Below are positions 35,938 through 43,911 of a DNA stretch of 64,000 nt, piece after piece. A model generated the notes under the pieces. The model was not told the DNA's origin. It saw nothing but the letters and a program-made list of their open reading frames with translations, and did not search any database. The stretch's first letter is position 1; every line of letters begins with the position of its first letter. The DNA comes from Fervidobacterium sp. (GTDB lineage Bacteria > Thermotogota > Thermotogae > Thermotogales > Fervidobacteriaceae). A program made the translations under genes and the position numbers. The stretch lies in assembly GCA_026419195.1 (NCBI GenBank), contig JANZZV010000004.1, positions 124,001 through 188,000 on the forward strand, in the 5' to 3' direction.

Positions 35938-37188
35938 TTATTTAGTTGTTACCAAATTTGGGTCATAGGCTTCTTGTGGGGCGTTCACTATAAAAATAAG
36001 CACAACAAACAAAGTCAAAATGTTAACTGATAAGAAAAACCAAAGAGGTTGGATCTTATCTAATAAGTATCCATAAATCAGGGATGAAAGTGGTATCATA
36101 CACGTTGCAAGAAACTCAAGTACAGAAAACACCCTCGAACGTAATTCGGAAGGTATTAAAATTTGCAAATTTGCATTAATGGGTATATTAACAAGCACAT
36201 TAAAAAAACTAATTATTACCAAAGCCCCGGCAAACATCAGATAAATATTTAAAGTACTTAGACCAACCCACGGCATGATCACAAAGGAAAAAACAATGCT
36301 AAAAAGCGATTGTAACACAAGTCCAGTTGTTATAAGACCCTTAGAACTCACCTTTCTCAGAAATACGATTATAGAAATATTTCCAAGAAGCGCTCCAACA
36401 GTAGCAAACGTTTGTAAAGAACCAAATTGAGCAGCCGAAAATTTAAAAACAATCCTTGATAAATATGGAAAAACAACCATAAAAAGTGGACTTGCCAAAA
36501 AATTTAAAATAATTGCAAAGAAAAACAAAAATCTTAAACCCCTATTGTTCCAAACAAAAGCTATACCCTCCCCTATTTCGGAGAAAAATTTAAGCTTCTC
36601 ACTATTTGGTGAAAACCTATATACAATAAACATCTCGGTAACCCCTGAGAAAATGTACAACACTCCAGTGAAAAGAATAACATTTTTAAACCCATACATT
36701 CCATAAATCAATCCGCCAAGCATAGGTCCTACTATGTTTCCCAGTCCGTGTGATGCAGAATTTAATGAAGTAGCTAATTTCATATGCTCCTTTCTTACCA
36801 CATCTCCGAACATAGCTGCCGTAGGTGCACTGAATAACCCATCAAGGATCGACAATATTCCTATAAAAATCAATAAAACCGGTAAACTTAAAAACCCACG
36901 TTGCAATATTAACCACATAAGAAGCAGCAAAATACCTCGTAACTCATCAAGCCCCACCATCCACCACTTTCGATTCACTCTATCTCCAATAACTCCTCCA
37001 AAGGGTAACACTAACAACCTCGGGAGTATCTGAAAAACAGTTACAAATCCCATAATAGCTCCTGATTTTGTTAGATCCAGTATGTAAAGCGGCATAGCCA
37101 CCATAAGTGCCGCGGCTCCAACAATCGATTCAAAACGACCACTTAACACTAAAGCAAGATTCCTCTTCTCATGCTTGTATATATCCAT
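35938..37188 (-). CDS. major facilitator superfamily transporter
   Basis: A 416-residue protein with 12 predicted helices; an MFS loop 2-3 motif is recognisable as GGVIGDRVNRKW. The overall type resembles drug or macrolide efflux proteins (MFS_3-like), but the substrate cannot be told. A GGGGGTATTTTA ribosome site is upstream. It has its own promoter overlapped by direct repeats (37234-37267). Confidence 0.88.
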   Translation of the reverse strand: MDIYKHEKRNLALVLSGRFESIVGAAALMVAMPLYILDLTKSGAIMGFVTVFQILPRLLVLPFGGVIGDRVNRKWWMVGLDELRGILLLLMWLILQRGFLSLPVLLIFIGILSILDGLFSAPTAAMFGDVVRKEHMKLATSLNSASHGLGNIVGPMLGGLIYGMYGFKNVILFTGVLYIFSGVTEMFIVYRFSPNSEKLKFFSEIGEGIAFVWNNRGLRFLFFFAIILNFLASPLFMVVFPYLSRIVFKFSAAQFGSLQTFATVGALLGNISIIVFLRKVSSKGLITTGLVLQSLFSIVFSFVIMPWVGLSTLNIYLMFAGALVIISFFNVLVNIPINANLQILIPSELRSRVFSVLEFLATCMIPLSSLIYGYLLDKIQPLWFFLSVNILTLFVVLIFIVNAPQEAYDPNLVTTK

Positions 37189-37221
37189 TAAAATACCCCC
37201 TTTTTATGTTTTGACAACAAT

Positions 37222-37251
37222 ATTGTATCATATGGCAAATATTTTTGTCAA
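37222..37251 (-). promoter_or_regulatory. MFS transporter promoter
   Basis: Minus-strand -35 TTGACA (37246-37251), 18-bp spacer, -10 TACAAT (37222-37227). Confidence 0.75.
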
Positions 37252-37267
37252 CAAGGCAAATATTTTT
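37234..37267. repeat. two 13-bp direct repeats in the MFS promoter
   Basis: GGCAAATATTTTT occurs at 37234 and 37255, exactly 21 bp apart; one copy lies in the promoter spacer and the other just upstream of the -35. The arrangement suggests a pair of regulator sites on the same DNA face. Confidence 0.65.
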
Positions 37268-37301
37268 TACGAGAAAATATTTCGTATCACGAATGAATTT
37301 G

Positions 37302-37310
37302 TGGTATAAT
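37302..37310 (+). promoter_or_regulatory. extended -10 promoter of the M42 peptidase gene
   Basis: TGGTATAAT: a TG-n extension directly before a perfect TATAAT. No convincing -35. The start codon lies about 32 bases downstream. Confidence 0.55.
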
Positions 37311-37341
37311 AAAATAGATGAAACTGAAGGGAGGAATGAAC

Positions 37342-38361
37342 GTGGAATACACAAAAAGCAAGGATGCGATTATTCAAGAATTGATAAGTTTGTGTAAAGT
37401 ACCAGGAGTTTCGGGCAGAGAGGAATTAGTAAGAGAGAAAATTATTTCTTTGATTGGAGACAAAAATTATGAAATAGATAATATAGGAAACTTGATTGCA
37501 CGTAAGCAATCAGGAATAAAAAGTAAAAATGTTATACTGTTAGCCCACATGGATGAAATAGGCTTTTACATAACTGGATTAAGGGATGATGGAAAACTTG
37601 AGATAAGAAATGTTGGAGGAATTATCGAAGACAGTATACAAGGTTCATTTGTTCAGGTTATAACACAAAGTGGAGTTATAGACGGTGTTATTGGAACTGT
37701 CCCACCACACCTTAAGGCTGATGGTGTGACATTTGACAAGTGTATAGACGTGGGTGCAAAATCTAAAGACGAGCTTTTAAGTATGGGAATTTCTATTATG
37801 GATTATGCTGTTTTTAGAAAAGAGTATGCAATTTTAAATAACGATTTTCTTTCTGCAAGAAGTCTCGACGATAGATTTGGATGTTATACACTCATTGAAG
37901 TTATGAAAAGCGATAAATTAAGAGCAAACTGCACATTTGCCTGGACAGTGCAAGAAGAAGTAGGCTTAAAAGGAGCGAAAGCTCTGATAAACAGACTCTC
38001 CACTTTTGAAAATTCAATATATGATTTAGCTATTGCTGTGGATTCGTTCGCTTGTTGCAGTAAGCAAAATAAACATATAGAGCTTGGCAAAGGACCTGTA
38101 ATAAGAGCATATGATAATAGTTCAATATCTGATATTGGGATTGTAAAATTACTTATAAAAATTGCCGATGAAAATGGTATTCCGATACAAATTGGAACAA
38201 CTGGTGGTGGAAATGATGCAAGTGTTTTTACAGATTACGGTGTTCCTATGGTAGCCTTAAGTGTACCTATAAGATATTTACACTCCCAAGTAGAAATGTT
38301 AAATATAAAAGATGTCCTCAATCTCATAAAGTTGATTATTTTATTCCTCTCAAAATTTTGA
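37342..38361 (+). CDS. M42-family metallopeptidase
   Basis: A 339-residue aminopeptidase of the M42/TET type. Metal and catalytic residues appear in AHMDEIGFY (His, Asp), SLDDRFGCY (bridging Asp), QEEVGLKGAK (catalytic and metal Glu), AVDSF (Asp) and RYLHSQVEM (final His). GTG 37342 is selected because GGAGG is seven bases upstream; ATG 37336 would be too close. These enzymes form dodecamers and trim peptides in the cytoplasm, useful to a peptide-fermenting organism. The stop is 11 bases before the TauE-like gene. Confidence 0.92.
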   Translation: MEYTKSKDAIIQELISLCKVPGVSGREELVREKIISLIGDKNYEIDNIGNLIARKQSGIKSKNVILLAHMDEIGFYITGLRDDGKLEIRNVGGIIEDSIQGSFVQVITQSGVIDGVIGTVPPHLKADGVTFDKCIDVGAKSKDELLSMGISIMDYAVFRKEYAILNNDFLSARSLDDRFGCYTLIEVMKSDKLRANCTFAWTVQEEVGLKGAKALINRLSTFENSIYDLAIAVDSFACCSKQNKHIELGKGPVIRAYDNSSISDIGIVKLLIKIADENGIPIQIGTTGGGNDASVFTDYGVPMVALSVPIRYLHSQVEMLNIKDVLNLIKLIILFLSKF

Positions 38362-38372
38362 GGTGGGTTACG

Positions 38373-39107
38373 ATGTGGATGATGATACTACTGTTTATCG
38401 GCGGTTTCTTATCGGGAATAATAAATGTTTTGGCTGGTGGTGGCTCATTTTTGACATTACCATTGTTAAGTCTATATGGACTATCACCAAGTGTTGCAAA
38501 CGCAACTAATAGAATAGCCATTTTGCTTCAAAACATTTCTGCTACAGGAAATTTCTTGAAAAATAGAATGTTGCAACCAAAGAATGCTTTGTTTCTTGGT
38601 ATTCCAACGATAATCGGAGGGATCGTCGGCAGCTTAATTGTTCTTAAACTTCCTGAGAATTTCATAAAGCTTAGCTTAGGTGTTATATTTTTAGTAATGG
38701 CATACTTTGTAATTTTCTCGCCAAAAGTGTGGGAAGAAGGAAAAAGGGAAGTTAAAAGAAAAAAGACAGTTAGTTTTTTGGTTTTCTTTCTTATCGGTTT
38801 ATACGGAGGATACATTCAAGCCGGTGTAGGCTTTTTCTTGATATATGCACTAACGATTTTAGAAGGATATAACTTAAAAAACGCAAACGCGATGAAGATT
38901 TTGTTGACGCTCCTATTTACAGTTTTCGCACTTGCAATATTTTCAGTAGGAAAGAAAATTGAATTCGTTCCAGGTATTGTAATGGGTTTAGGTTCTTTTG
39001 TGGGAGGATATTTCGGTTCGCATTTGAATATGAAAGTTAATATCAAGATAATACGCATTATCCTTGCTGCAATGATGGTTATCTCTGCACTGAGTTATTT
39101 AATATAG
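38373..39107 (+). CDS. TauE/SafE-family sulfite/organic-anion permease
   Basis: A 244-residue membrane protein with seven to eight helices. The family signature is visible in both halves: GGFLSGIINVLAGGGSFLTLP near the N-terminus and GLYGGYIQAGVGFFLIYAL in the second. GAGGTGGGTTACG precedes ATG 38373. It is probably co-transcribed with the peptidase gene. Substrate is unknown; family members export sulfite, sulfoacetate or related anions. Confidence 0.87.
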   Translation: MWMMILLFIGGFLSGIINVLAGGGSFLTLPLLSLYGLSPSVANATNRIAILLQNISATGNFLKNRMLQPKNALFLGIPTIIGGIVGSLIVLKLPENFIKLSLGVIFLVMAYFVIFSPKVWEEGKREVKRKKTVSFLVFFLIGLYGGYIQAGVGFFLIYALTILEGYNLKNANAMKILLTLLFTVFALAIFSVGKKIEFVPGIVMGLGSFVGGYFGSHLNMKVNIKIIRIILAAMMVISALSYLI

Positions 39108-39128
39108 TACAAAAGATATTACCAAAGA

Positions 39129-39566
39129 CTATTCTGATGTACCTTTTATATCATCCATCTTCTTCTTGATTTTCGAAGCTTTATGGTAATTTTCCTTTTT
39201 TACTGCCTTTCTTAACCTATGATTCAACAGTACAAGTTTTCTTTTTTTTATGTCTGTAATGATCTTCTTGTAAGAATTCGACTCTTGCCTAAAAATACTA
39301 AGTTGTATAGTGGTTGGCATAACTGAGTATATTTCTTCAAGAGATTGCTCAAAAACACCGTCTTTCACAGGTGCTTCTTCTACAAAATTCATATGACTTG
39401 CGACAGCTCTAACACCTACTTTAACATAATTCTTACTCTCATATTTTAACATCTCCACAAAACATCTTACACAGTAACTAATAGTTTTTGTTGCGCCATC
39501 TATGTAAACGTTTTGAATAATCCTTGCTTGTTTTCCACATTTAATACAAAAAGTATCTTTTTCCAA
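39129..39566 (-). CDS. UVR-motif protein with zinc-finger-like CxxC pairs, McsA-like
   Basis: A 145-residue protein with CIKC (7-10) and CVRC near 32-35, a spacing that fits one zinc site, and a C-terminal basic coiled region (about 105-140) that matches an UvrB/UvrC interaction motif (AVKKENYHKASKIKKKMDD). The layout recalls McsA, which works with ClpC and McsB in Firmicutes. No mcsB or clpC is adjacent. Start is TTG 39566 behind AAAGGGTGAT. It follows pth with a 34-bp gap. Confidence 0.72.
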   Translation of the reverse strand: MEKDTFCIKCGKQARIIQNVYIDGATKTISYCVRCFVEMLKYESKNYVKVGVRAVASHMNFVEEAPVKDGVFEQSLEEIYSVMPTTIQLSIFRQESNSYKKIITDIKKRKLVLLNHRLRKAVKKENYHKASKIKKKMDDIKGTSE

Positions 39567-39600
39567 GATATCACCCTTTCGTTTTCAATAATTAACCTTA

Positions 39601-40137
39601 TCACTTAGCTACCTGTAATGAGTTGTACTTACTCATAGCTTTGTCTATTCCTTCCTTAAGAATGAACTCAATTGCTTCTATACAGAGTTTAACAACATCG
39701 CTTAATACTATGAACTCTTCTTTTGAGAACGCAGATAAAACAAAATCAGCCGCATCAATATTATCTGGCTTGGGCCCAATACCTACTCTTATTCTTGGGA
39801 AATCTTTTCCTATGTAAGATATTATAGACTTTATACCGTTATGTCCTCCAGCACTTCCTTCCTTTCTTATTCTAATCTTTCCCAATGGTATATCCAAATC
39901 ATCGTACACTACAATTATACCATCATGTGGCAGATATTTGAATACCTCTCCACTTAAATTCATATAAGTCATTGGTTTGATAAGTTTGACTTTTTCACCA
40001 GATATTTGAACATCGGAGTATAAGTAGTTTGGTCCTTTTTTCCAATTCTTACTTATTTTATCAAGTACCATAAATCCAACATTATGTCTTGTATTCTCAT
40101 ATTTTTCTCCAGGATTACCTAATCCAATTACAATCAT
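39601..40137 (-). CDS. pth: peptidyl-tRNA hydrolase
   Basis: A 178-residue Pth that frees tRNA from stalled peptidyl-tRNA. The family start IGLGNPGEKYENTRHNVGF carries the catalytic His and the Asn; DDLDIPLGKIRIRKEGSAGGHNG is also conserved. GAGAGGTG precedes the ATG. A hairpin lies only 15 bp upstream, so this gene is probably reached by read-through from rplY. Confidence 0.96.
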   Translation of the reverse strand: MIVIGLGNPGEKYENTRHNVGFMVLDKISKNWKKGPNYLYSDVQISGEKVKLIKPMTYMNLSGEVFKYLPHDGIIVVYDDLDIPLGKIRIRKEGSAGGHNGIKSIISYIGKDFPRIRVGIGPKPDNIDAADFVLSAFSKEEFIVLSDVVKLCIEAIEFILKEGIDKAMSKYNSLQVAK

Positions 40138-40151
40138 GCTTTTACACCTCT

Positions 40152-40176
40152 CAAAAAAATCCCCCTTTCGGGGGAT
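40152..40176 (-). terminator. terminator/attenuator between rplY and pth
   Basis: On the minus strand ATCCCCC-GAAA-GGGGGAT is followed by TTTTTT. It falls 25 bp after rplY and 15 bp before pth. Confidence 0.85.
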
Positions 40177-40200
40177 CTTATAGACTTTACGTTTTTACAA

Positions 40201-40863
40201 TTATTTTTCTTCCTCTTCTTCTTTCTTACCTTTCTTCACAACTTCTGGCTCAGTAGTTGTCGTCGTAGCAGTTGTTGTCTCCACTTCAAGTCCTCTTGGA
40301 ACAACTATAGTTATTAAAACATCTTCGTCATCCATATCAATCTCGACACCTTCTGGCAACACAACATCCTTAACTCTCAGCGTACTTCCCAAATCAAGGC
40401 TTGTTACATCTATTTTGATCACTTCAGGTACCTTATCCGGCAAAGCTTTAACAGGTACTTCGTGGTGAATAACTTCCAATATACCACCTTTTTCAACACC
40501 GATTGCTTTACCAACAACTTCAACTGGAACATTTATCTTCATCTTATGGTGTGCTTCTGGTATGTAGAAATCAACGTGTTTAAGTTCGTCTGTAATCTTA
40601 TCGTACTGTACCATCTTTATGAATGCTAAATGTTCGAAGGCTTTCTTACCATTTTCATCTACCACAACGAGTGTGAGTGGTGTGGATTCTGTTATGTGTT
40701 TGAATATCTTTAAAAAATCCGCCTTGCTTAGTACCAAACTGAGTGGCTTTTCAATACCGGGCCCATAAGCAACCGCAGGAATAGCGCCTTGCGTCCTCAG
40801 CCTTCGAACGGCGCGCTTGTTTCCTACAATGGACCTTATCTGCGCACTGACAACATGTTCCAT
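40201..40863 (-). CDS. rplY: ribosomal protein bL25 (CTC form)
   Basis: A 220-residue 5S-rRNA-binding protein of the long bL25/Ctc type. The N-terminal half is the L25 fold with RRLRTQGAIPAVAYGPG; the C-terminal half is the TL5 domain. The tail is low-complexity: a Thr-rich run followed by KKGKKEEEEEK, probably disordered. GAAGGAGGAAGAAGT precedes the ATG. It lies after prs with a 131-bp gap. Confidence 0.93.
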   Translation of the reverse strand: MEHVVSAQIRSIVGNKRAVRRLRTQGAIPAVAYGPGIEKPLSLVLSKADFLKIFKHITESTPLTLVVVDENGKKAFEHLAFIKMVQYDKITDELKHVDFYIPEAHHKMKINVPVEVVGKAIGVEKGGILEVIHHEVPVKALPDKVPEVIKIDVTSLDLGSTLRVKDVVLPEGVEIDMDDEDVLITIVVPRGLEVETTTATTTTTEPEVVKKGKKEEEEEK

Positions 40864-40994
40864 ACTTCTTCCTCCTTCTCTTTTTATTTTAAAGGTTTAT
40901 TATTATTATCACTTCAAAATACAAAAATGAGATTCCAGACTCAAAATCACGGAACCCGGTTTTTGAAATCTAAAGAATATATTCTGAGCGTATA

Positions 40995-41921
40995 TTACTT
41001 AAATAGTATACTCACAGAAAGATTTTTTCTTACTCTAATTATCGCTTCTCCTAGTAACGGAGCAACAGACACCACCTTAAATTTTTGTGGTAGACTCTGA
41101 TGATATATTGTATCACTAATATAAATCTTTTCAATACTCGAATTCTCTATTCTTTCAGGTGCACCTGATGAGAGCACAGGATGTGTTATACATGCAACTA
41201 CTTTCTTGGCTCCGGCGCTTTTAATAGCATTTGCACCCTCAACTAAGGATCGAGCAGTATCAACTATATCATCAACTATTATAGCAGTTTTATCTTTCAC
41301 ATCACCAATTATATTCAGTATTTCAGCAACATTATCTTTTGGTCTTCGTTTATCAAGTATAGCAAGTGGTAGACCCACCTTTTCCGCAATCTGTCTTGCG
41401 CGCTTCACCCCACCTACATCCGGTGAAACTATCACAGTATCATCTTGGATTAGTCCATCTTTCTTCAGCTCTTCAAGGAAGACAGGAAAACTCCACAGGT
41501 TATCAACTGGTATATCGAAAAATCCTTGCACCTGTTCAGCATGCAAATCCACAGTCATTACCCTTGTTGCACCAGCCACTGTGAGCAAGTTCGCGATCAA
41601 TTTTGCTGTAATAGGATCTCTACCTTTTGCTTTCCTATCTTGCCTTGCGTATCCATAATATGGAATAACGACAGCAACACTATTTGCAGAAGCTCTTTTA
41701 AATGCATCTATCATTATAAGAAGTTCCATTAAATTCTCATTTACAGGAGGACATGTTGGTTGTATAACAAATACATCATGTCCTCTAACTGTTTCTTCAA
41801 TGCGGACGTTAATCTCACCATCTGCGAATCTTCCAACAGTTATGTCTCCAAGTCGCATTCCTATATAACTTGCAACCTTTTCCGCTAAAACTCTATTAGC
41901 ATTTCCTGTGAAAATCTTCAT
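40995..41921 (-). CDS. prs: ribose-phosphate pyrophosphokinase
   Basis: A 308-residue PRPP synthase. The N-terminus MKIFTGNANRVLAEKVA, FIQPTCPPVNENLMELLIM, the flexible-loop YARQDRKAKGRDPI and the PRPP loop VDDIVDTARS are conserved. ATG 41921 lies one base after the glmU stop behind AAGGAATG, so an upstream ATG at 41942 inside glmU is rejected. Product feeds nucleotide, histidine and NAD synthesis. Same operon as glmU. Confidence 0.95.
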   Translation of the reverse strand: MKIFTGNANRVLAEKVASYIGMRLGDITVGRFADGEINVRIEETVRGHDVFVIQPTCPPVNENLMELLIMIDAFKRASANSVAVVIPYYGYARQDRKAKGRDPITAKLIANLLTVAGATRVMTVDLHAEQVQGFFDIPVDNLWSFPVFLEELKKDGLIQDDTVIVSPDVGGVKRARQIAEKVGLPLAILDKRRPKDNVAEILNIIGDVKDKTAIIVDDIVDTARSLVEGANAIKSAGAKKVVACITHPVLSSGAPERIENSSIEKIYISDTIYHQSLPQKFKVVSVAPLLGEAIIRVRKNLSVSILFK

Positions 41922-41922
41922 C

Positions 41923-43281
41923 TCATTCCTTGTTATCTGCATTCTCCATTTCCTCCCTTTTTTTCTTTGCCCACCCTTCTTTAATTACCTGCCTTGCCCT
42001 ACCAAGCGCAAGTGCATCGTCAGGCACGTCTTCGGTGATTACAGAACCAGCACCTGTAATTGCACCTTTGCCAATTTTTACAGGTGCTACAAGAGAAGAG
42101 TTACTTCCAATAAATGCTCCATCACCTATATATGTTTTATGTTTTCTGTAACCATCGTAGTTACATGTAATTGTACCCGCACCAACATTTACATTCTCAC
42201 CAACTGTTGCGTCCCCAAGGTATGTAAGATGTTGCGCTTTCGAATTCTTGCCGATAGTTGCCTTTTTTGTCTCGACAAAGTTCCCTATCTTAACTTTTTC
42301 CTTTAACCAGGTTCCCTCCCTTAACCTTGCAAATGGACCGATAGAAACCTCACTTTCAATTATACTTTTTTCAATTTCAGATCTTATGATCTTCACATTG
42401 TTACCTATTACTGAATCCACAACGTGAGTATAAGGACCGATTTCACAATCTTGTCCGATCTTTGTTTTTCCTTCTATTATGGTAAATGGATGAACGACTG
42501 TATCCATCTCAATTTCAACATCTGGACCGATGAATGTGGAAGATGGATCAACTATAGTTACCCCGGAGAGCATAAGTGCTCTCAAGATTCTTTGACGGGC
42601 TATAGATTCAAGTTCGGCAAGCTGAACACGATCATTTACACCGCTTACCTCAAGAACATCTTCTAAAAGTACCGTAGAAACTTTATCAGCTATTCCAACA
42701 AGGTCTGTTAGATAATATTCACCTTGTGCATTGTTGTTTTTTAAACTATCAATATTTTCATGCAAAAATTTTCCAGAGAAAATATATATACCGCTGTTAA
42801 CTTCCTTTATTTGTTTTTCTTCATGCGATGCATCTTTGTCTTCTACAATTCTTATTTTTCCATCATTCCTCACGATTCTACCATACCCCGTTGGATTTTC
42901 TGTAACAAATGTTAATACAGTCACCTGATTACCTTTTTCGCTATGTTCTTTTCTGAGCTTCTCAACGGTCTCTTTTCTTAAAAGTGGTACATCACCATAA
43001 AGCACCAGTAACTCATCATCAATACTGATGAACTCTCTTGCACACATAACCGCATGTCCAGTGCCAAGTTGAGGTTCTTGAAGATAAATTTTAACATCAT
43101 GAGGCAGAAAATTCTTAACAATTTCTGCTTTGTGACCAATTACGACACCTACTTCTCCGAAATTTTTGGCAAGGTCTATAACCCAGTTTATCATTGGTTT
43201 CCCAAGAATTTTGTGGATTACCTTTGGATATTTTGACTTCATTCTTTTCCCAAGGCCGGCTGCCAAAATTAACACTTTCAT
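41923..43281 (-). CDS. glmU: bifunctional GlmU (GlcNAc-1-P uridyltransferase/GlcN-1-P acetyltransferase)
   Basis: A 452-residue enzyme making UDP-GlcNAc for peptidoglycan and surface sugars. The uridyltransferase half has [16 protein letters not shown] (5-20) and LYGDVPLL; the acetyltransferase half is a left-handed beta helix of hexapeptide repeats (from about 255) with the [11 protein letters not shown] signature near 380. Full length. CAGCGGGGGCGAAG precedes the ATG. The glmU-prs order is also seen in many other bacteria. It overlaps the small membrane gene upstream by four bases. Confidence 0.95.
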   Translation of the reverse strand: MKVLILAAGLGKRMKSKYPKVIHKILGKPMINWVIDLAKNFGEVGVVIGHKAEIVKNFLPHDVKIYLQEPQLGTGHAVMCAREFISIDDELLVLYGDVPLLRKETVEKLRKEHSEKGNQVTVLTFVTENPTGYGRIVRNDGKIRIVEDKDASHEEKQIKEVNSGIYIFSGKFLHENIDSLKNNNAQGEYYLTDLVGIADKVSTVLLEDVLEVSGVNDRVQLAELESIARQRILRALMLSGVTIVDPSSTFIGPDVEIEMDTVVHPFTIIEGKTKIGQDCEIGPYTHVVDSVIGNNVKIIRSEIEKSIIESEVSIGPFARLREGTWLKEKVKIGNFVETKKATIGKNSKAQHLTYLGDATVGENVNVGAGTITCNYDGYRKHKTYIGDGAFIGSNSSLVAPVKIGKGAITGAGSVITEDVPDDALALGRARQVIKEGWAKKKREEMENADNKE

Positions 43282-43724
43282 TTCTCTTCGCCCCCGCTGA
43301 AGGTTTTATTTTCACTCGATAACTTTTTTTGTAAGCTGTATTCCCTTAAAACAACTGGAATAAGAATAAGTCCGAAGAAATATCCCACTTTTCCGAATTT
43401 AATTGAGCTTATCAAACTTATTCCTATTCCAGTTAAGAAAAACATGGGAATAACGTAGTACCACTTTTTAAAAATATCATAAACTACAGATAAAAACGCA
43501 CCGTAAATAACAAAATTTAGTCCGTCTTGACTGTAAGATCTGAACTTTCCGAAGAGAGCTATCGCACTGATCAATATTAAGTTAAGTGCGGTAAAAGTTT
43601 CTGCTTTGCTTTCTTTTCTAAAAAGGTAATACAGTCCTATGGTGATTATAAAAAAATACATATAATTATCAGTTAGAAAAAAAGCAAGGATTGCTGCTAC
43701 AACGCTAAGTACAAATGTGAACAT
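43278..43724 (-). CDS. hypothetical membrane protein upstream of glmU
   Basis: A 148-residue protein with four to five hydrophobic segments and a polar C-terminal tail ([14 protein letters not shown]). I do not recognise the family. ATG 43724 is fixed by GAGGTGATTTGT; a longer frame to 43787 lacks a ribosome site. Its stop overlaps the glmU start by four bases, so it is the first gene of the glmU-prs-rplY operon. Confidence 0.7.
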   Translation of the reverse strand: MFTFVLSVVAAILAFFLTDNYMYFFIITIGLYYLFRKESKAETFTALNLILISAIALFGKFRSYSQDGLNFVIYGAFLSVVYDIFKKWYYVIPMFFLTGIGISLISSIKFGKVGYFFGLILIPVVLREYSLQKKLSSENKTFSGGEEK

Positions 43725-43786
43725 ACAAATCACCTCACACATGAAAACTGATTGCACGTAGATTACCAAATACTTAAACATAGACA

Positions 43787-43816
43787 ATACTATTAGAAAT
43801 CGAGAAGTATCAGCAA
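43787..43816 (-). promoter_or_regulatory. candidate promoter of the glmU operon
   Basis: Minus-strand -35 TTGCTG (43811-43816), 18-bp spacer, -10 TAGTAT (43787-43792). Box matches are moderate. Confidence 0.4.
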
Positions 43817-43842
43817 TTTTAGCTCCTTATCACCTTTGACTT

Positions 43843-43861
43843 TTGAGATTTAAAATCTCAA
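43843..43861. repeat. 19-bp palindrome upstream of the glmU operon
   Basis: TTGAGATTT-A-AAATCTCAA: two 9-base arms around one base. It lies between the ppdK terminator and the candidate glmU-operon promoter and has no T tract of its own. Confidence 0.6.
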
Positions 43862-43867
43862 CTTACT

Positions 43868-43894
43868 ATAATATAAGGGGCGCAAAAGCGCCCC
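43868..43894 (-). terminator. ppdK terminator
   Basis: GGGGCGC-TTTT-GCGCCCC stem on the minus strand followed by TTATATTAT. It lies 18 bp beyond the ppdK stop. Confidence 0.8.
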
Positions 43895-43911
43895 TGTGTA
43901 GAGATGAAAAA

